Positions 13,668 to 32,800 of a stretch of DNA of 64,000 bases are shown in pieces. Made by a program: the position numbers and the translations under genes. The notes under the pieces are model-generated. The model was not told the DNA's origin and ran no database searches. It saw only the letters and a program-made list of their open reading frames with translations. The stretch covers positions 6,843,001 to 6,907,000 of the forward strand of contig JAZARR010000059.1 in NCBI GenBank assembly GCA_037389465.1, read 5' to 3'. Each line of letters opens with the position of its first letter. The first letter of the stretch is position 1. This stretch comes from Baylisascaris procyonis. Lineage: Eukaryota; Nematoda; Chromadorea; Rhabditida; Ascarididae.

Positions 13668-15434
13668 GTGTCCTGAAGTGAGAAAACCATAAAAGTATGT
13701 GACCATGAATGCTAATTAGGAGCAAAGCTACAATCCTTGCAAATTGGTTGAAGCGGAAATGTCCGTCTCGCATCGAATATCGTAACCATCTTCCTTCAAT
13801 GAACTTTATTTACATAGTTCGTATAGAGGAAGCGCATTTGCGGTGGCGCGTTGTATGTGTTCGGTTAAGGGCGTACGTGCCGTTCCGCATTGAAGAGCCG
13901 AGACGATTGTCATCGTTTGTGCATCCTTCTCGTTGCTTTTTTTTTCTGAGAAAACATGGTATCGCTTTTAATTCGTGTTTTACGGTACTTCTTTATATTA
14001 GCAGCAATGGTTTTCTATCCTTTCCGATCTTCGACAGGGTGGTCCTTTACTTTTACTGTCTAGTTTCCTCGAAGATGCTGTTTGTGCCAGAGTCTTTAAA
14101 AAGATTCTCGTTTTCCTAGCATTTATGAACTGGTCGTTGAAATGAAACCAGATTTCTATAACCGAAATGTGGCCATCTGTTTTTCTCAATTTCGAAAGGG
14201 TAAGGAGGGAGGGGGTAGGTGGTGGTGTTGGATTCATTTTGGAAGCACCCGTAAGGGGGATTAAAAATATCAACTCTCAGATCAAAGACATCTTTCATAC
14301 TGAAACATCTCCATATTCCTTACTTTCCCATGAGTTACCTTTTGCTTTGCATTGAATATTAACAGTTTATAAATTAATTACTTGTCAAAAAATACAATTT
14401 GTGAGTAATATGTAATGTGTATATTTTTGGTATCGTTACGATATGCTTCATTTAGTTTGTTTGTCGTATGCACGACCCTTTCCTGTGATTCAAGTTGTAC
14501 TCTTTAAACGATAGATTATTCGGAAATAACGAACATACGTTGTTTTGTGTTCAATTTCACAGGGAGTGTTAGTAAATGTAGAAATGCCGGCCATAATGCG
14601 CACAAGCAAAAATGCCGGCTATCCACAGTTCTGGCCATATGAAACGCCGAATGCTTAAAACACCATCTCTATGAAGGTTGTCCTAGCAGAACCCTTATAT
14701 GATGCTTTCATTTCACTTTAAATACCTGGCATAAATGGCCAGGTTAAAAGCGAATTTTGATACCTGCTTACTCGCGAAGGTGTTCTTTCTGATATCGAGT
14801 TTTTTGTCTCTTTTTATTTATATTCTTTTGCGATGTGAACTCCATATGCCATCGACCTTAATTGGAGTAGAATTTCAAGAAGTTCAAAGATTCTTGTTTA
14901 CTTGAGTGTTCACTTCATTTCCTTCTTAAAAATCCATCTCTACATGTGAACTTCATCGATAAATTCCCACCGTATGTTGCATCTGCCAAAAAGAGTTTTT
15001 TCAAAGATAAATTCATCTGATGTTTTCTCCAATAATTCGGCGAATGTTCATTTTAATTCCGGAAACTTCATATACAAGTTTCATTTTCCACCTTCAAATT
15101 TCCCACTTGCAAGTTTTATAATACCATATTTTTGTATGTTTTTATGACGAATTTTTGGCAGTTGATCAAATGTTTTAATGATGAATTTCTTAGCTCGTAT
15201 CTTGGAATTTCCCCATCGCCAATTTCATTATTTAAAAATTTTACATATGCAAATTTTCTGCTCAGTTTTTTTTTTTTGCTTGCGTCTTTGATAATGCATA
15301 AGTTTGCTTATTTGTTTCGTGCACTTATTTAATGTTGAAGTTTTAATATTTGAGCATTTTTAAGCATCGCTTCTCAATCCCTTCACGGTGAAATTAGTTG
15401 ACTCATTTATCACTTCGCTTGCTCAGTTCATTTG

Positions 15435-15441
15435 TTTTCAG
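15435..15441 (+). promoter_or_regulatory. Probable spliced-leader trans-splice acceptor of rho-1
   Basis: TTTTCAG followed by G, 16 bases before the rho-1 ATG and preceded by T-rich sequence. This matches the nematode 3' splice consensus. No coding exon was found upstream, so a trans-splice site is the simplest reading; a 5'-UTR intron is the alternative. Confidence 0.7.
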
Positions 15442-15457
15442 GTATTCCGTGCCGGAA

Positions 15458-20936
<5,479 letters not shown>

Positions 20937-23860
20937 GCTTTGTTTCTCTTTATTCGCCTCATTTCGATGATCGTTTCTTTTCATGTTCACACGTTTAGCT
21001 TTTCCTTTCTGCCATGCGTTGTGCAGCTTTTGATTCTCCTTCTTTGTTCAATTTTCTTTTAAGTAAAGCTTTCTATTCATTGCCCAAAACAAATTCGCCT
21101 TCTAACGCGGAACGACTTTTACGAGTGACTTTGAAATGATCGATTTAATCGCTTTACTGAAACATTTTTAGCCACAATTTCATATTGATCAGTCGAGATC
21201 TCGCCAAATTATGAAACTTTTTAAAGGATCATGTTTGAGTAAAAATGAGCATAAATTTTTTGGTTGTGCTCTTTAAATTGTTGCGAACGACTGATTCTCT
21301 ATACCTTCTATTGTCTTCAACTTGGGCACATCTTCAGTATTGTACTGTTATTCGGTTTTTACAGTCAATACTCATTAACTCATACGTAAAATGTGCTTAG
21401 GCTTCATAGTAGAATGACGTATGGAGCTAGCGTATGTTCGTTGTGCTGCATCGGCTGGCACTACATTTTTTTTCCCCATCTTCGCGTTTGTATTTATTGT
21501 TTATTGCTGTGCGGCTGAGAATACCTGTTATGTTCCTTCCAGCTGTTGCGCGTTGTTTCGTGTTACTGAAGAGTGCTCTCTAAATGCTTGTCTTGGGTGC
21601 ATGAATTTCTCTTACCTCCCCTTCCTCCCAGTCCTTACCAAAACCCCTCTCTGCTCCCATTCCCCCCTCTTATCTATTCAGTTGGGCTTTTGATGAGCGC
21701 AATTTCTGCTTGTTAACTTCGCATTGTGCTGTTTAGATTTTTGAGCACTAGGCAAATCGCTTCTCAACTTCTACAGTTTTTTAAATTCGCACATTGTTAT
21801 TGTTGTTATGAAGATATGAGGTACCAATGCAAAAATGAATTCCCATGAACGAAGGAAACATTTCACTTCGAAATGCATCTTTAAAAACAACTTATATAAT
21901 ATGGGAAAGAAAATATAGTGGATTGATCAACGTCGCAAACAAATGCTATTGCTCTATATGTGGCTGATTGTCGATCATAATAAAACATTGCAATAAGCCC
22001 GAAATGTTATCTAGTTAAATTAGGAAGCGTCTCGTTGTGTGGTCGTCATCATGCTGCATCTCAGCGCTTATGGTTTGGTGTGCTAACTAAACGAACGGTG
22101 CTGTGTTCATCGTTATTGTGTGTGCTTTTGTTAACGCACTTCTATCCAACGCTTCGATTTATTTCAGCCACCTCTGTAATGTTTTGTCTTTTTTTTTGAC
22201 TCTGCATATTGATAAACGTTTCATGTGTTTCTGCAGAGTTGTGGGTGATAGAGCATCTTCGATAACTGTACCCAATTATAGACCTATGATCTGCAGTTGA
22301 ATGGCGAACGTAGATGTGGGACGGAGTATGACGAATTTTTGAGGGTTTAATGAGGGTACAGAAAAATTCGACAAAAAATTGGAAATTTCTTGATTATTTT
22401 TGAGTGGAAGGGAAAATTTATAGCGTGTGGTAAGCGCTTTTCTTTTTCTAGTCAGACCGTCGCTGTCCCAACAATTGCACCAAAGATGGTTTTGCAAGCA
22501 TTATCTTATGTCACTTCTCTAGAAAGACTGGATAAGTGGGATTTGCGAGAATCTCACGGTCATTGTGGACGAAGCCGTTGAGAAATCTAACAACGCTGAT
22601 TGATATCGGTTGAAATATTCTTCAACAAAACGTTTGAATAAAAACAGAAATGGGATAGACAAACTGAAAACTAATCGAAAAGTCAAAGCTTAGGATAAAA
22701 TATAGATACTTTTGATGCATATAGAAGTATGAAAATAGACGGTTCGAAATGCGGAGATAAGCATGATGCATATCGAATCCTATCATTTCGAGCTCGATCA
22801 TTGGAGAATGAAAGGGTATATTTTCCGATTTTCACACATATTTATGATCGGAGAATTGATACGGAAGATGCAACATCGATCAGGCGAAATATCTAAACTA
22901 TTAAGGTTTTAAGCATTCAGTGAGTAATGAAAATCGATTTTTTAATAAAGCAGAGTTATCGACTAGGCGCATAGAGTTCGATGAATTTTTGAGTTGTTTG
23001 CAAATTGATTTTATAAGTTTCGTAATCTTTCGGTCACATTATTTATGTTGATGCGAAATAAGAGTGGTGGAAAAGAGTTCCCTTATTCAGATGGAAGCTA
23101 ATTGTATCGTTATTATTAGCGAACTTAAGAGGAAAGGTTTTCATGTACTATGAAAGTTTCAATGGGACTGATGAGTTGAAAAGACTCACATAAGAAATCC
23201 TAGAAATTATACAATATGCCATACCTGCGGCAAATATGGCGTTTTCCAGACCTACTTCAGAGGTTCTTCTTTCCACATTTCTGATATCATAGGACCTTTC
23301 GCCACAAAGTTCGCTTTTACATAAGCTACACCAACGTCTCGACTCTCTGGTGTAGTTGTTGATGATCGCTATAGAGCTGTTGTAGTCCATTCCTGATTGC
23401 CCACTCCTGGATCTTGGAACCGTTATCAACTCCATGATATTCCGATTGAATGTGCCAGATAATCAGCACATTGCTACTGCAGTCTCTACTGGTGGGCTGA
23501 ATCATACGGTGAAGAGCGGTTGGTCGACGTTGTGAAATATTTGCACAGATGTGTTGCTGTTAGCTGATTGTATGCACTGAAATATCTGCTTGTTTTCAAA
23601 TTTATTTATTTATTTTGCTTATTGACTTGTTTATTTATTTATTCACTAATTCACCTGTTTATTTGTTTGTTCATTGTCTCATATACGGAGGACGTATGAT
23701 ACATAGGTATATATTCGCAACGGCTCGAATCGTTTTTATAAGCTTTAATACGTAAATTATAGTACTTAGCATTATTATTGCATGTAATATTTTGTGAAGG
23801 TTTTGTTGTTATATTATAAATGCTATGTGAATGAGGACGTTAGTGAAAATATTAAATATT
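20937..23860. other. Intergenic region between rho-1 and cnk
   Basis: About 2.9 kb including the rho-1 3' UTR. No clear AATAAA lies close to the rho-1 stop; the first obvious one is near 21979. A TTTA-rich tract lies at 23600-23673. A minus-strand open frame at 23148-23435 carries a CSLC-type cysteine pair but has no other support. No gene is called. Confidence 0.55.
23600..23673. repeat. TTTA-rich tetranucleotide tract
   Basis: An imperfect TTTA/TTTG repeat about 200 bases upstream of the cnk start, similar in composition to the tract at 13.6 kb. Confidence 0.85.
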
Positions 23861-23870
23861 TTTTTTAAAG
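23861..23870 (+). promoter_or_regulatory. Probable trans-splice acceptor of cnk
   Basis: A T-run ending in TTTAAAG, 17 bases before the chosen cnk ATG (23888). AAAG is a weaker acceptor than CAG. The frame is open upstream to an ATG at 23831, but that lies before this acceptor. Confidence 0.45.
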
Positions 23871-23887
23871 GTTCATCGAGAGGAGCG

Positions 23888-26800
23888 ATGAATATTTTCA
23901 ATGTCGCACCTACGAAAAGCTACGTTGTCCCTTACTACGGCCCGCCAACACACTTCTGTTTTGCGAGTGTCGTCGAATCGTGGACGGTCGAACAAGTGAC
24001 ACGTTGGATACAAGGTTCTCTTAATATTCCGTTCTGTGAACCTATGTATCAGTCTAGTTTCCATCTGTAATATCATGTGCACCTATCTGTGGTGATTGTG
24101 GGAAGGTGCTTCTCGTCGAATGTCCTTTATGTTTCGAGAAAGGTGCTTTGCTTTAAGTGGCAATTTTTCTTGAACAAAGATTGCCACCTTCTACTTAACA
24201 TCCTTAATGAATTTTGAAATAGCTGCTGAAACGGTGATTTTTGAATAAGCCTTAGATGCATACGTGTTTAATTATAGTGCTACCTGCTAACATTGCTTTG
24301 TTGGATCCGTCAAACGATTTATTGTGGTTGTTGCTGAAATCGAAAAATTAATTGGGTCAATGAGATTCTTGCCCTTGCTTATCCTCATGTTCGAGGTTAG
24401 CTTGGATTCCTTTACTAATGTGGTTCGTTAACTAGGATGTCAGAGTTTGCAGGAATTGACGTACTGAATTTGTGGTAGTAGAAACCCCTCGGTAACGAAA
24501 ACTTAAATGTTCGTTTATTCCAATATTGGTTCACAGCTGTGCTGGGTAGCAACGGTAATCGGGTTTAACTCGTGAAGTCATGCCAATAGTTTATACTCGC
24601 CTCAGGTCGATCGGCCAGCTTTGGTTGAGTGAGATCGATTGCCGGAACAGAACTGAGGCTAGACTATAGCCATCTCCGTATGCTTTTACAACATCAGTTG
24701 CGATCAAAACTGGGTTTTACCGGGATGTTCCGTTATGGCCCGTTTTCAGGTCTCTTTCATTTTAAAAGACGTTTTTCTGTAAAACGTTCCCTTCCACTGG
24801 CAAATCAACACAACAGGATTCAAGGAACGAAAACATCGTCGGCCTTTACTTTTGTTATCGGATTTAAAGGTACGGACGATAGCGTGCTACCATTCCTTGA
24901 TGGAATCGCCAAAAGTGGTATTGATGGTCGTGCATTGGCGGTTCTCGATGAGGATACTCTTTGTTCGGCAGGTGTAACAAAGCTTGGCGTTCGTCGACTT
25001 ATCCTACAGGCCGTTCAGCTTTTGCTTCGTTTTGTGCGTTTTATATTTATTTGTTCATAATTCTTGTATCATATAACCGAAATATAAATATACCTTATAA
25101 CCTTGGATGAAAGCTGCCAATAGTATGGATTGAGTGAAATCTTTGAGAGACTAACGGTGATATTAAAGGAATTTTTGCTTTTGGCTACTTCCGAATTATA
25201 ACAAGGGGGAGGAGTTGTCGCAAATGGCGATGCAATTTTAGGTTGAGCATGCAACTTGGCAACGGTTGCAACTAGATGCTGATATTCTAAGGGGTTAGTT
25301 CATTTTATCTTACTACTGATTGATATGCTATGGGCGATGTGAACACTGAAGTAAATATATCGCTTCTAATTCATATTGCTGATCCGTTTTTCTGTTTGTC
25401 TGAATGTTGTAATATTTCCCTTCCATTATTTTACTTTGTTTATCATTATTGTCCAGTTATTGATGGTACCTTAATTACGTTGTTTCGAATCTTTTAGAAT
25501 GTTTTTTTTGCGAATTATTTGACATCTAGCTGGTTTTTCTTTTTCTTTCATTTTGTTTACCTTGAATGAGTAATCATTATTTTATTATTTTCCTCGTGCA
25601 TTCTTTCGTTAATCTGTTCTTTTTGACGTCGATTAGCTTAGTGCAATGACGTCATATTTATATTTCACTAACCATATGACTATCTGAAATCTTTAATTTT
25701 TTTTTACTTGACCACATAATTAAATACCTCGTTCATCGTTTTAATTATCGTTTGATATGGCCATTTCTTGCATTTAAATTAATCGCTCAAATTAATTAAT
25801 TGCCAGAGTCAGTATGCCATATTGCTGGCACTCTTACTGTTAAATGTTTGTTTCAATGTTTAGCAAAAGCGAATTGCAGTGTTATGCAGTCGATACGGAG
25901 AACGTACAATCACTGTGTCTACACGTATGCGTTAGTGCACAACATTTGGTCAATGAAACTCTCTCGTGCATTGCACTCAGTAATACGACACTATCGAAAA
26001 TACATCTAACCACTATTTTGAATTCATTATTTGCAGTGGTTTCACGACTTGTTGACGAACTCAAGAATCTTATGAATTGGCTTGATAGGTCGTTTTCATT
26101 TTTTCTTTTATTTCTTTTCTATTTCCATAAATCCGATATTTGTGTCATATTCAAATAATTGTCGCATTCAAAATTCTCTGAAATGTATCGTTGAGGTTTT
26201 ATGGATGAAATATCACTAGAAGAAAGAGTGAAACGAGTACCATTCCAGTAAATAACCTCAGTGAATAATTTATTGCTATTGATGCACTATTTGATGATGA
26301 TAGATGATGAAATGAAATAGATATCAGCAAGCTTTCAGAAGTCCCTTCGACCATCTCAAATCGTACATCGAGTTTCGAATGGAATTGATGACAATTGCTT
26401 TGGCACTTACGAGCACGGTTAATGCATCGAACAAGAAAATACTCTCATCATGTTCAACTCTCAATGAAGTCATTTTTGCAATTTCACTCTTATTTATTTA
26501 TATTCAATGAATTTTTCTAATAACTCGTCTATCATTGTTTTCTAGCCTTCTTTTTTTGTCATATGGTACTCTTTATGAATTTATTAAGTAGGGAAATGTG
26601 GAAAGGCTTCATTTGCTACAAGCAAACAATGCCTTGAGGGTAGATTGTCTCACAGAAGAAATGATTGTGTTTTTGTGCTGATCATTGCAGAACTGATTAA
26701 AAGTTTGGAGAAGTTTTTGCTTAGGGGAGACACTTGAGCGAAGTTTTGGCAACTACATTCAGGTTTGTAAGGGTGGGAAGAGGACGCGGGTAGATGGGGA

Positions 26801-29800
26801 GGAGGGGGGCAGAAAGAGGTAGTCCTCGCGGTCTCTTTCAATCCTTTGCAGAAGGATTTTTGGTTAATGAGCATAAGCTCGAGCTTGGAAACTCGCATAA
26901 TAGACTAGCAGTGTGATGCTTCTTTTTCGTATAATACTATTCAGTCTCCAATTCTTCAAATATTACTTCGTTCTTATGCGTTTTATTTTACTCATATATG
27001 CTCATTTTGGGGACATTTTGCTTCGTATCATCGAAAAAATTGAGGGCAAAGAATTTAAGACGATTGATTTGTTGCATAAGTTCTAGAAGTAAATCAGGTT
27101 CTCGGATTTGTGAATGCGGTCTATAAAAATAGTGTGAGACAATAGTATGAGACAGTATTACTGTTGCTATTTGTGAGCAGCATTGATGATGCAACAATTT
27201 TCCCAAATCTTTATTTTCTGGTGTTGATGATATAATTGCAGATAGCGAATGAATTGATAGTGAAATGTGATACGATTGTGCGGCACTCGAAAGATCCACG
27301 TATTCTCTATACGGCCGATATTGAACGAGCCGTTTTACGAAGAGCGAGCAATGAATACGAATGGGTCATTTCTTTTGTTTTATTCGTTCAATATTTGCTT
27401 GTTATTTGGATGTATCTATTGAAATTTTTATATTTCAGATTTATCGATCAAGATTAACACATAAAAGTGAATATAACTTGCTGAAATAACTTAAGATTGG
27501 GTATTTTCGAATTGGATCATATAGGCGATCTTCGACAAAGATGGCATTTCTTTTTGAGTGATCAAATCTCTGATAAAATGAGCTCTTTAATTGCGTTGGG
27601 ATAGTTTTGGTTACATCATTCTTTGGTTCTGTCGAAATTGCCTGCTCCGATTTTCGTTTAGTTTTGAAATATTACACATTGTAAATCTGTATACCAGAGA
27701 GGAAATTCAGCCGCTGAACCACTCGTAACAACTATCTTATCTTATTTTCGGAAGCAACTGCTAAAGCCGACGCTCCTTTCCTTCGCCCCCATTCAAGTTC
27801 TTAGGCAAGTTTACGTATACCATCATAGGACGTTATCACCACAAAAACCGTATTGTTGGTACTGATAGCGCAATAACCGCTGCAGCAATAAATTATGAAA
27901 ACATGGGCCAAACTGCATGGAGAGTGAAAAATAAGCCTTAAAAAATGAAGGCGTTTGCTGTTATTTGACTGACAAAGTTGATCTTTTTGAGATTATTTCC
28001 TTGTAGTTTGCGAATGAATTATTTTGCTTTTCAGGGTTTTGATTTGCAATCAACCTATGTGGGTGTGCATATGATCAGTAAAGTAAAATTGCAATCGCCG
28101 GCGGATGCATGTGGGAAGATTGATGCAGGCGATGAATTGCTTCAGGTTTCTTATATTTAATTTGTTACTCCTTTTCGAGATTTCAGCTTGTATTGGTGCA
28201 CATATCCGTCTGTTAAATTTAATAGTTCTTGTTTCAAACGAGAGCACATAATGCAGCACGTCGTTATTGATTTCTTGTTCTCTAATGTCATCGCTCGCAT
28301 GTCTTCACCACTCTCTTGCAAAAAGGACCATTTTTTTTTTCTGTACTCAGTATAGTGTTTATAGACTTCCGATAATTGAGTTGTTCAATTTGATTCAGTC
28401 ATTTTTAGATGGAGTTTTTTTTTTTTGAAAGTCTTTGAACTAAATTATTTATGAATAATTAGAGTGCTCCTTGGGAAATTGATTTTTCACTCATTGATTT
28501 TCACTCAGCTATGAAATAATATTCAAATGCCCATTATCGCTTTGTTTTATTTGTAACCGTTATTATATGATTTGCAAAAAATTATCCATATCAATTTCAT
28601 GCCTTCATTACGCATATTTTTATAGAATTTAATAGAATTTAAAAGCATATCAATATTGTAAGTTGTTTTCGAAAAAAATATTTTTAATTGTCGCTTAAGA
28701 AAAAATTAGCAGCGCTATTTGTTGCTTCACAAATACGATTGTTCATTGAAGTTTTATTTTTTATTTTTTTTTATTTTTTGAAACCATCTTTCACTGATGA
28801 TTTGAGAAATCAAGAAGAGAACTTTAAGCTTTTTTTTTTTTTAAATTTTTTATTAAGGAATTCACTGAAGATGTTTCCGATGCAAATTTTGTTCTTAAGA
28901 TTTTCAGATAAAATATAAACACGATGCAGTGTTGTTTGTGGTGTTTTCTACGCTAGTTATGCTAACGAATTTCGTGCTATACACAATTTGAGGTGATTTT
29001 TACTCAGTAGTTTGATACCTATATGTTGTGTCGCGATGGTAATCGTCTTTGTGTTGATATTTTTTTGCTATAGTTTTTTTTTTTTTTGTTGTCGCATGCT
29101 ACGTTGTTGATCCAACTGTAAAATTGAACTATTGGCGTCATTTTTTTTTTAAATTTAATTTTGGTACGAGTAGGTTTTTCTCTCGTACTTTAGATGTATT
29201 ACTTCTGGATTTTGCTTTCAAACCCACCCACCTCTCCTTTCTCCCTTCCTTGCCTCTCTTGTTAGATGTTGAGATGCTTCATTATAGAGTTTAACTTTTT
29301 TTCTGAAGAATTGTTTTTCTTGAAACGTTTTGTATTACCGTGATTCTTTTTAACAGGTAAATGGTGAGACGGTGATAGGATGGGATTTGGGAAAGGTGGT
29401 GGAGAAGATTCATCATCCTCCGCAGATTGGAGGCACAAAACAAGGACAGCAGGAAGAGTTGATTCTGCTATTAAAGAAGAGGCCTCGCGAGACAGTACCC
29501 GCACATATGTTCTTCTTCGCAAGTCGCAAATTTTTACCTTCTTCAAAAGACATTCCACAAACGAAGGCGTCTTCCGATGCGAACGAATCTCTGACGTTGC
29601 CTCCAGACCAGCAAACTCCGCTCACTCAAAAGGTTTCTTATTACCGTATCTTTTCCGAAAATACCCCTATTGTAATATAGGCTGTGTTTTCGTGTCTAAT
29701 TACTTTAAGAGCTCTTACATCTTCTCAGCTCCGAGGTCAGCTATAGTGATTAATGCATTTATTCGCAACGAGCTTTCTCGTTAAGTATTTTGCATGTGCA

Positions 29801-32800
29801 AGTTTGCTGAGTTTGCAGCTTCAACAAGAAGCTGATAGCTAACCTTAAGCAAGAGAAGAGGGTGTTCGAGGTTTTTTGACATGAGTAGAACCATAGAGGC
29901 CCCGATTTTTTGTGCAATATCGGGCAATATAGAATCTTATGAATATCTTTTTTATTTTATTATTGATGGCAAGCTGTATGCAACCAACAGGTTCATCCAT
30001 TAAATTTTTTAAATATTTGTGCAAAAAGCCCACAAAGAAGCCTTTAGAAAATATTTATTAGAAAGTGAGGAGTTGTATTTGTCATTTTTGAATAAATTAA
30101 TAAAATCTAGCAGTAATGAAATGCTATTGATTAATCTCACTTATTTGACGGCTGAAGAATTGTCCATGAGAAAAGGAGAGAAGAGGGTTGCATTTGCCAA
30201 GTTGGGAATGTTTACCGGTTGGTTGCAGTATGGAATATATGTATTTATTCAAACATTTGTGTCCACTGGCTTTAATATAGAGTAACAGTTGTGTACGCGA
30301 TCGTTTAGGTGAAATTTGAGGGTTGTTTTTTTTGATTTTGGGGATGGGGGGAGGAGGAGGATCTAGAGAAGTTGAGTTAAACGTGATCTTCGCTTACCGT
30401 AGGCTCCTACCTCTTACCCCTCCCTCCTTCACCTCCATAAATCCTCTTCTTTAATTGGGAATTCTCGATTTATGGTTAACTATTTGTGCGGAGTTTCAGA
30501 TTGTCTATCCAAAGCCAAAAATGAGGCAGCGTTCGGTTAGTATGAGCCTCGACCAGTCTGCTTCTATATGTTCACGTTCCACGTGAGTCTCTCACATCTC
30601 TTCTGCTCTTATCTCTCTTATCTTGTTTACAAGCTAAGCTAATATCCGTTTCTGCAGTGTTCTTTTTTTAAAGGAACTTATTTAATTATTGTTATTACTT
30701 TTGATTAGTTTAAAAGGCCATATTAGGCTGTAGTCATTAATTAGTTGTCTGATTTTCAAAGGTGTGTGGGGGAGAGGTTCTCGGATCAGAACATTCCTCT
30801 CCCATTCTTATGTATTGTCTCCAGCAGGACAGTAAGATAAAGCGGTGTCTGAAGTGAATGAGCGTTTGTTATGGATTGCAAGCATTTCCACTTCAAATTA
30901 ATCATTATATTTTACGTTCGATTGCTCAGAGTAGTGCATTTGTTTTGTTTTGGGTTGATGAAGAAGGCTCTGATCGAAGGAAGCAGAATGTCGAGTTGGC
31001 ATTCGTATGACAAAGAATCGTCACACGGATTGACGACAACAAGACGTGCTACCGTTTGTCTCGGTACACCTCCATCTTCGAGGCGACCGCTGAATGTGTC
31101 TTTATTCCATTCTGCAAAGAGCACTGAGAGTGTTGTCTATTCGTCTGCGGAAGACCTTGCTATTGATATAGGTCATTGTGCAGTTCCCCTGGAACATAGA
31201 AGACATCACTCAGCAGTTGGTTCGCCTTCCGCATTATTTTCCTTCTTAATTTTGTATCGGGATTGGAACACTGGTTCGTTGGATTGAAGTGATCTCAGGC
31301 CGCTTGAATAGCAATGGTTTAAGAGAAAGGAAGGGCGTGCTTCTGCCCTATGATGTAACTTCTATCACTAAAATTTTACTGCATTCGATGTTCCCAGTGA
31401 CGAGTGTGGTATAGTTGAGATTCGTTTAACTTGCAAGTGTTATAATGTAGTAGAGATTTATTCTCGAACTATAACGTGATAAAGGAATAAACGGCTGTAA
31501 CATTCTTGAGGCTGCTAACTAAATACTGATGCCAGCTGTTGGTATTGATAATGTTTTGTTGAGAATAATTTAATTTTTTCATAAGTAATCACCCTCATCG
31601 TTTATTGCCATTTTTTTGCTTATGTTCGCCAACAATTTTATATATTAGTTTTTGTCGTCGCGGTTTTTGTTATGACTGCACTGTCGTCAAATGAATTCTC
31701 TCTCTAGGGCGATAGGTACATAGAGAAAGGACGAATACGACTGAGTGCCTAAATGCACCTACAGTAATGTCTTAAGGAAGAAGTAGAGTGGGAATTAAGC
31801 CCTTAGGGACTTAGTATTTGTGGGAGTCCGTGACTTTATTCGTTGGGAGCTAAGGAAGCGTGAAATTTCGATGTGGATCAAAACGTTGCATGAGTCTAAG
31901 CTGTTATGCAAGTCTGCAACCTGTCCCAGGTTTAGGCTAATTGGATTCGTTACATCCTCTACCCATGTTGTTAGATTTTGCAAAGTGAGTGATTGAAGAC
32001 GATATGTCGGGAGTGGATATGAATGCGATGGACGCAGTGGTTGTAAGAAGACGTCGAACAATGCGACAGCAGCCAGATGGCTATGTACGCTCGTTTATCG
32101 ATAATCGACTTGTCAGTGATGGAGACGTTCCACTTGGCAGTATGAACGAAGATGAGGAACATCCCTCTTCCGAAGAAGATGAGGGACGCATTGACGAGGA
32201 TGATCTACACTGTCGTGGTAATACAATTCTTACGGTCTGCTTTTCTTCTGTGTGTGGCATTAAATCGAAGTATGGCAATAAACTTCCTAGGGAATTTATA
32301 ATAAATTGAAGTTAAGTTGTGTGTTGTGCTGAGCATAGTGGCAATTGATTATTTTTGCTGATTAGAAGCCTATATACATTTGTAATCCATGTGATATTAT
32401 AGAAAATCGATGCTTGATGTCGTGAGCCGTTGTTCGTTTTCAATCCCCCAAATTTTTGGACTTGGACGAAATTCATTTAGCTCCCTCCGGTTTTTGAGAC
32501 CCTTACATTATTTTCCGGATGTCTAGATGCCCGGACCGAAGATATTCATCTAGAGCATCGAAGAATTATGTAAATCTGCGGCGCAAATGCTCTCTTTCCA
32601 TTTCCCTGTCACCCCACAAAGCCTTTGTGCATTCCTTATATTAGAATGCTCCACAAGATCAAATAATGTGTTTTGGAATATTTCGTTCACTTGACAATGC
32701 GGATAATTATTTGTGTGTTTTCTGTATGCTTTTGTGTTTTGTTTTAAGACCTACAAGAGCAACAATGTGTGTTTTTACCAACTTTTTTCCCAATGTCTGT

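Larger units (their letters stand above)
7691..15434. other. Intergenic region between divergent LRIG and rho-1 genes
   Basis: About 7.7 kb without a recognisable gene. It contains an AT microsatellite (7988-8056), a tRNA-like fossil (about 7784-7852), a 22-bp tandem repeat (11415-11550), a TTAT-rich tract (13599-13667) and the T-rich presumed outron of rho-1 (about 14.8-15.4 kb). Open frames here, the longest 136 codons at 13709-14119 on the plus strand, show no recognisable domain and no splice-supported extension. Both gene promoters should lie here, but I see no motif that places them. Confidence 0.6.

Noticed and set aside
13709..14119. 136-codon plus-strand frame, longest in the LRIG/rho-1 gap
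   Set aside because: Low-complexity aromatic-rich composition, no recognisable motif and no matching exons. A lone frame of this length can occur by chance.
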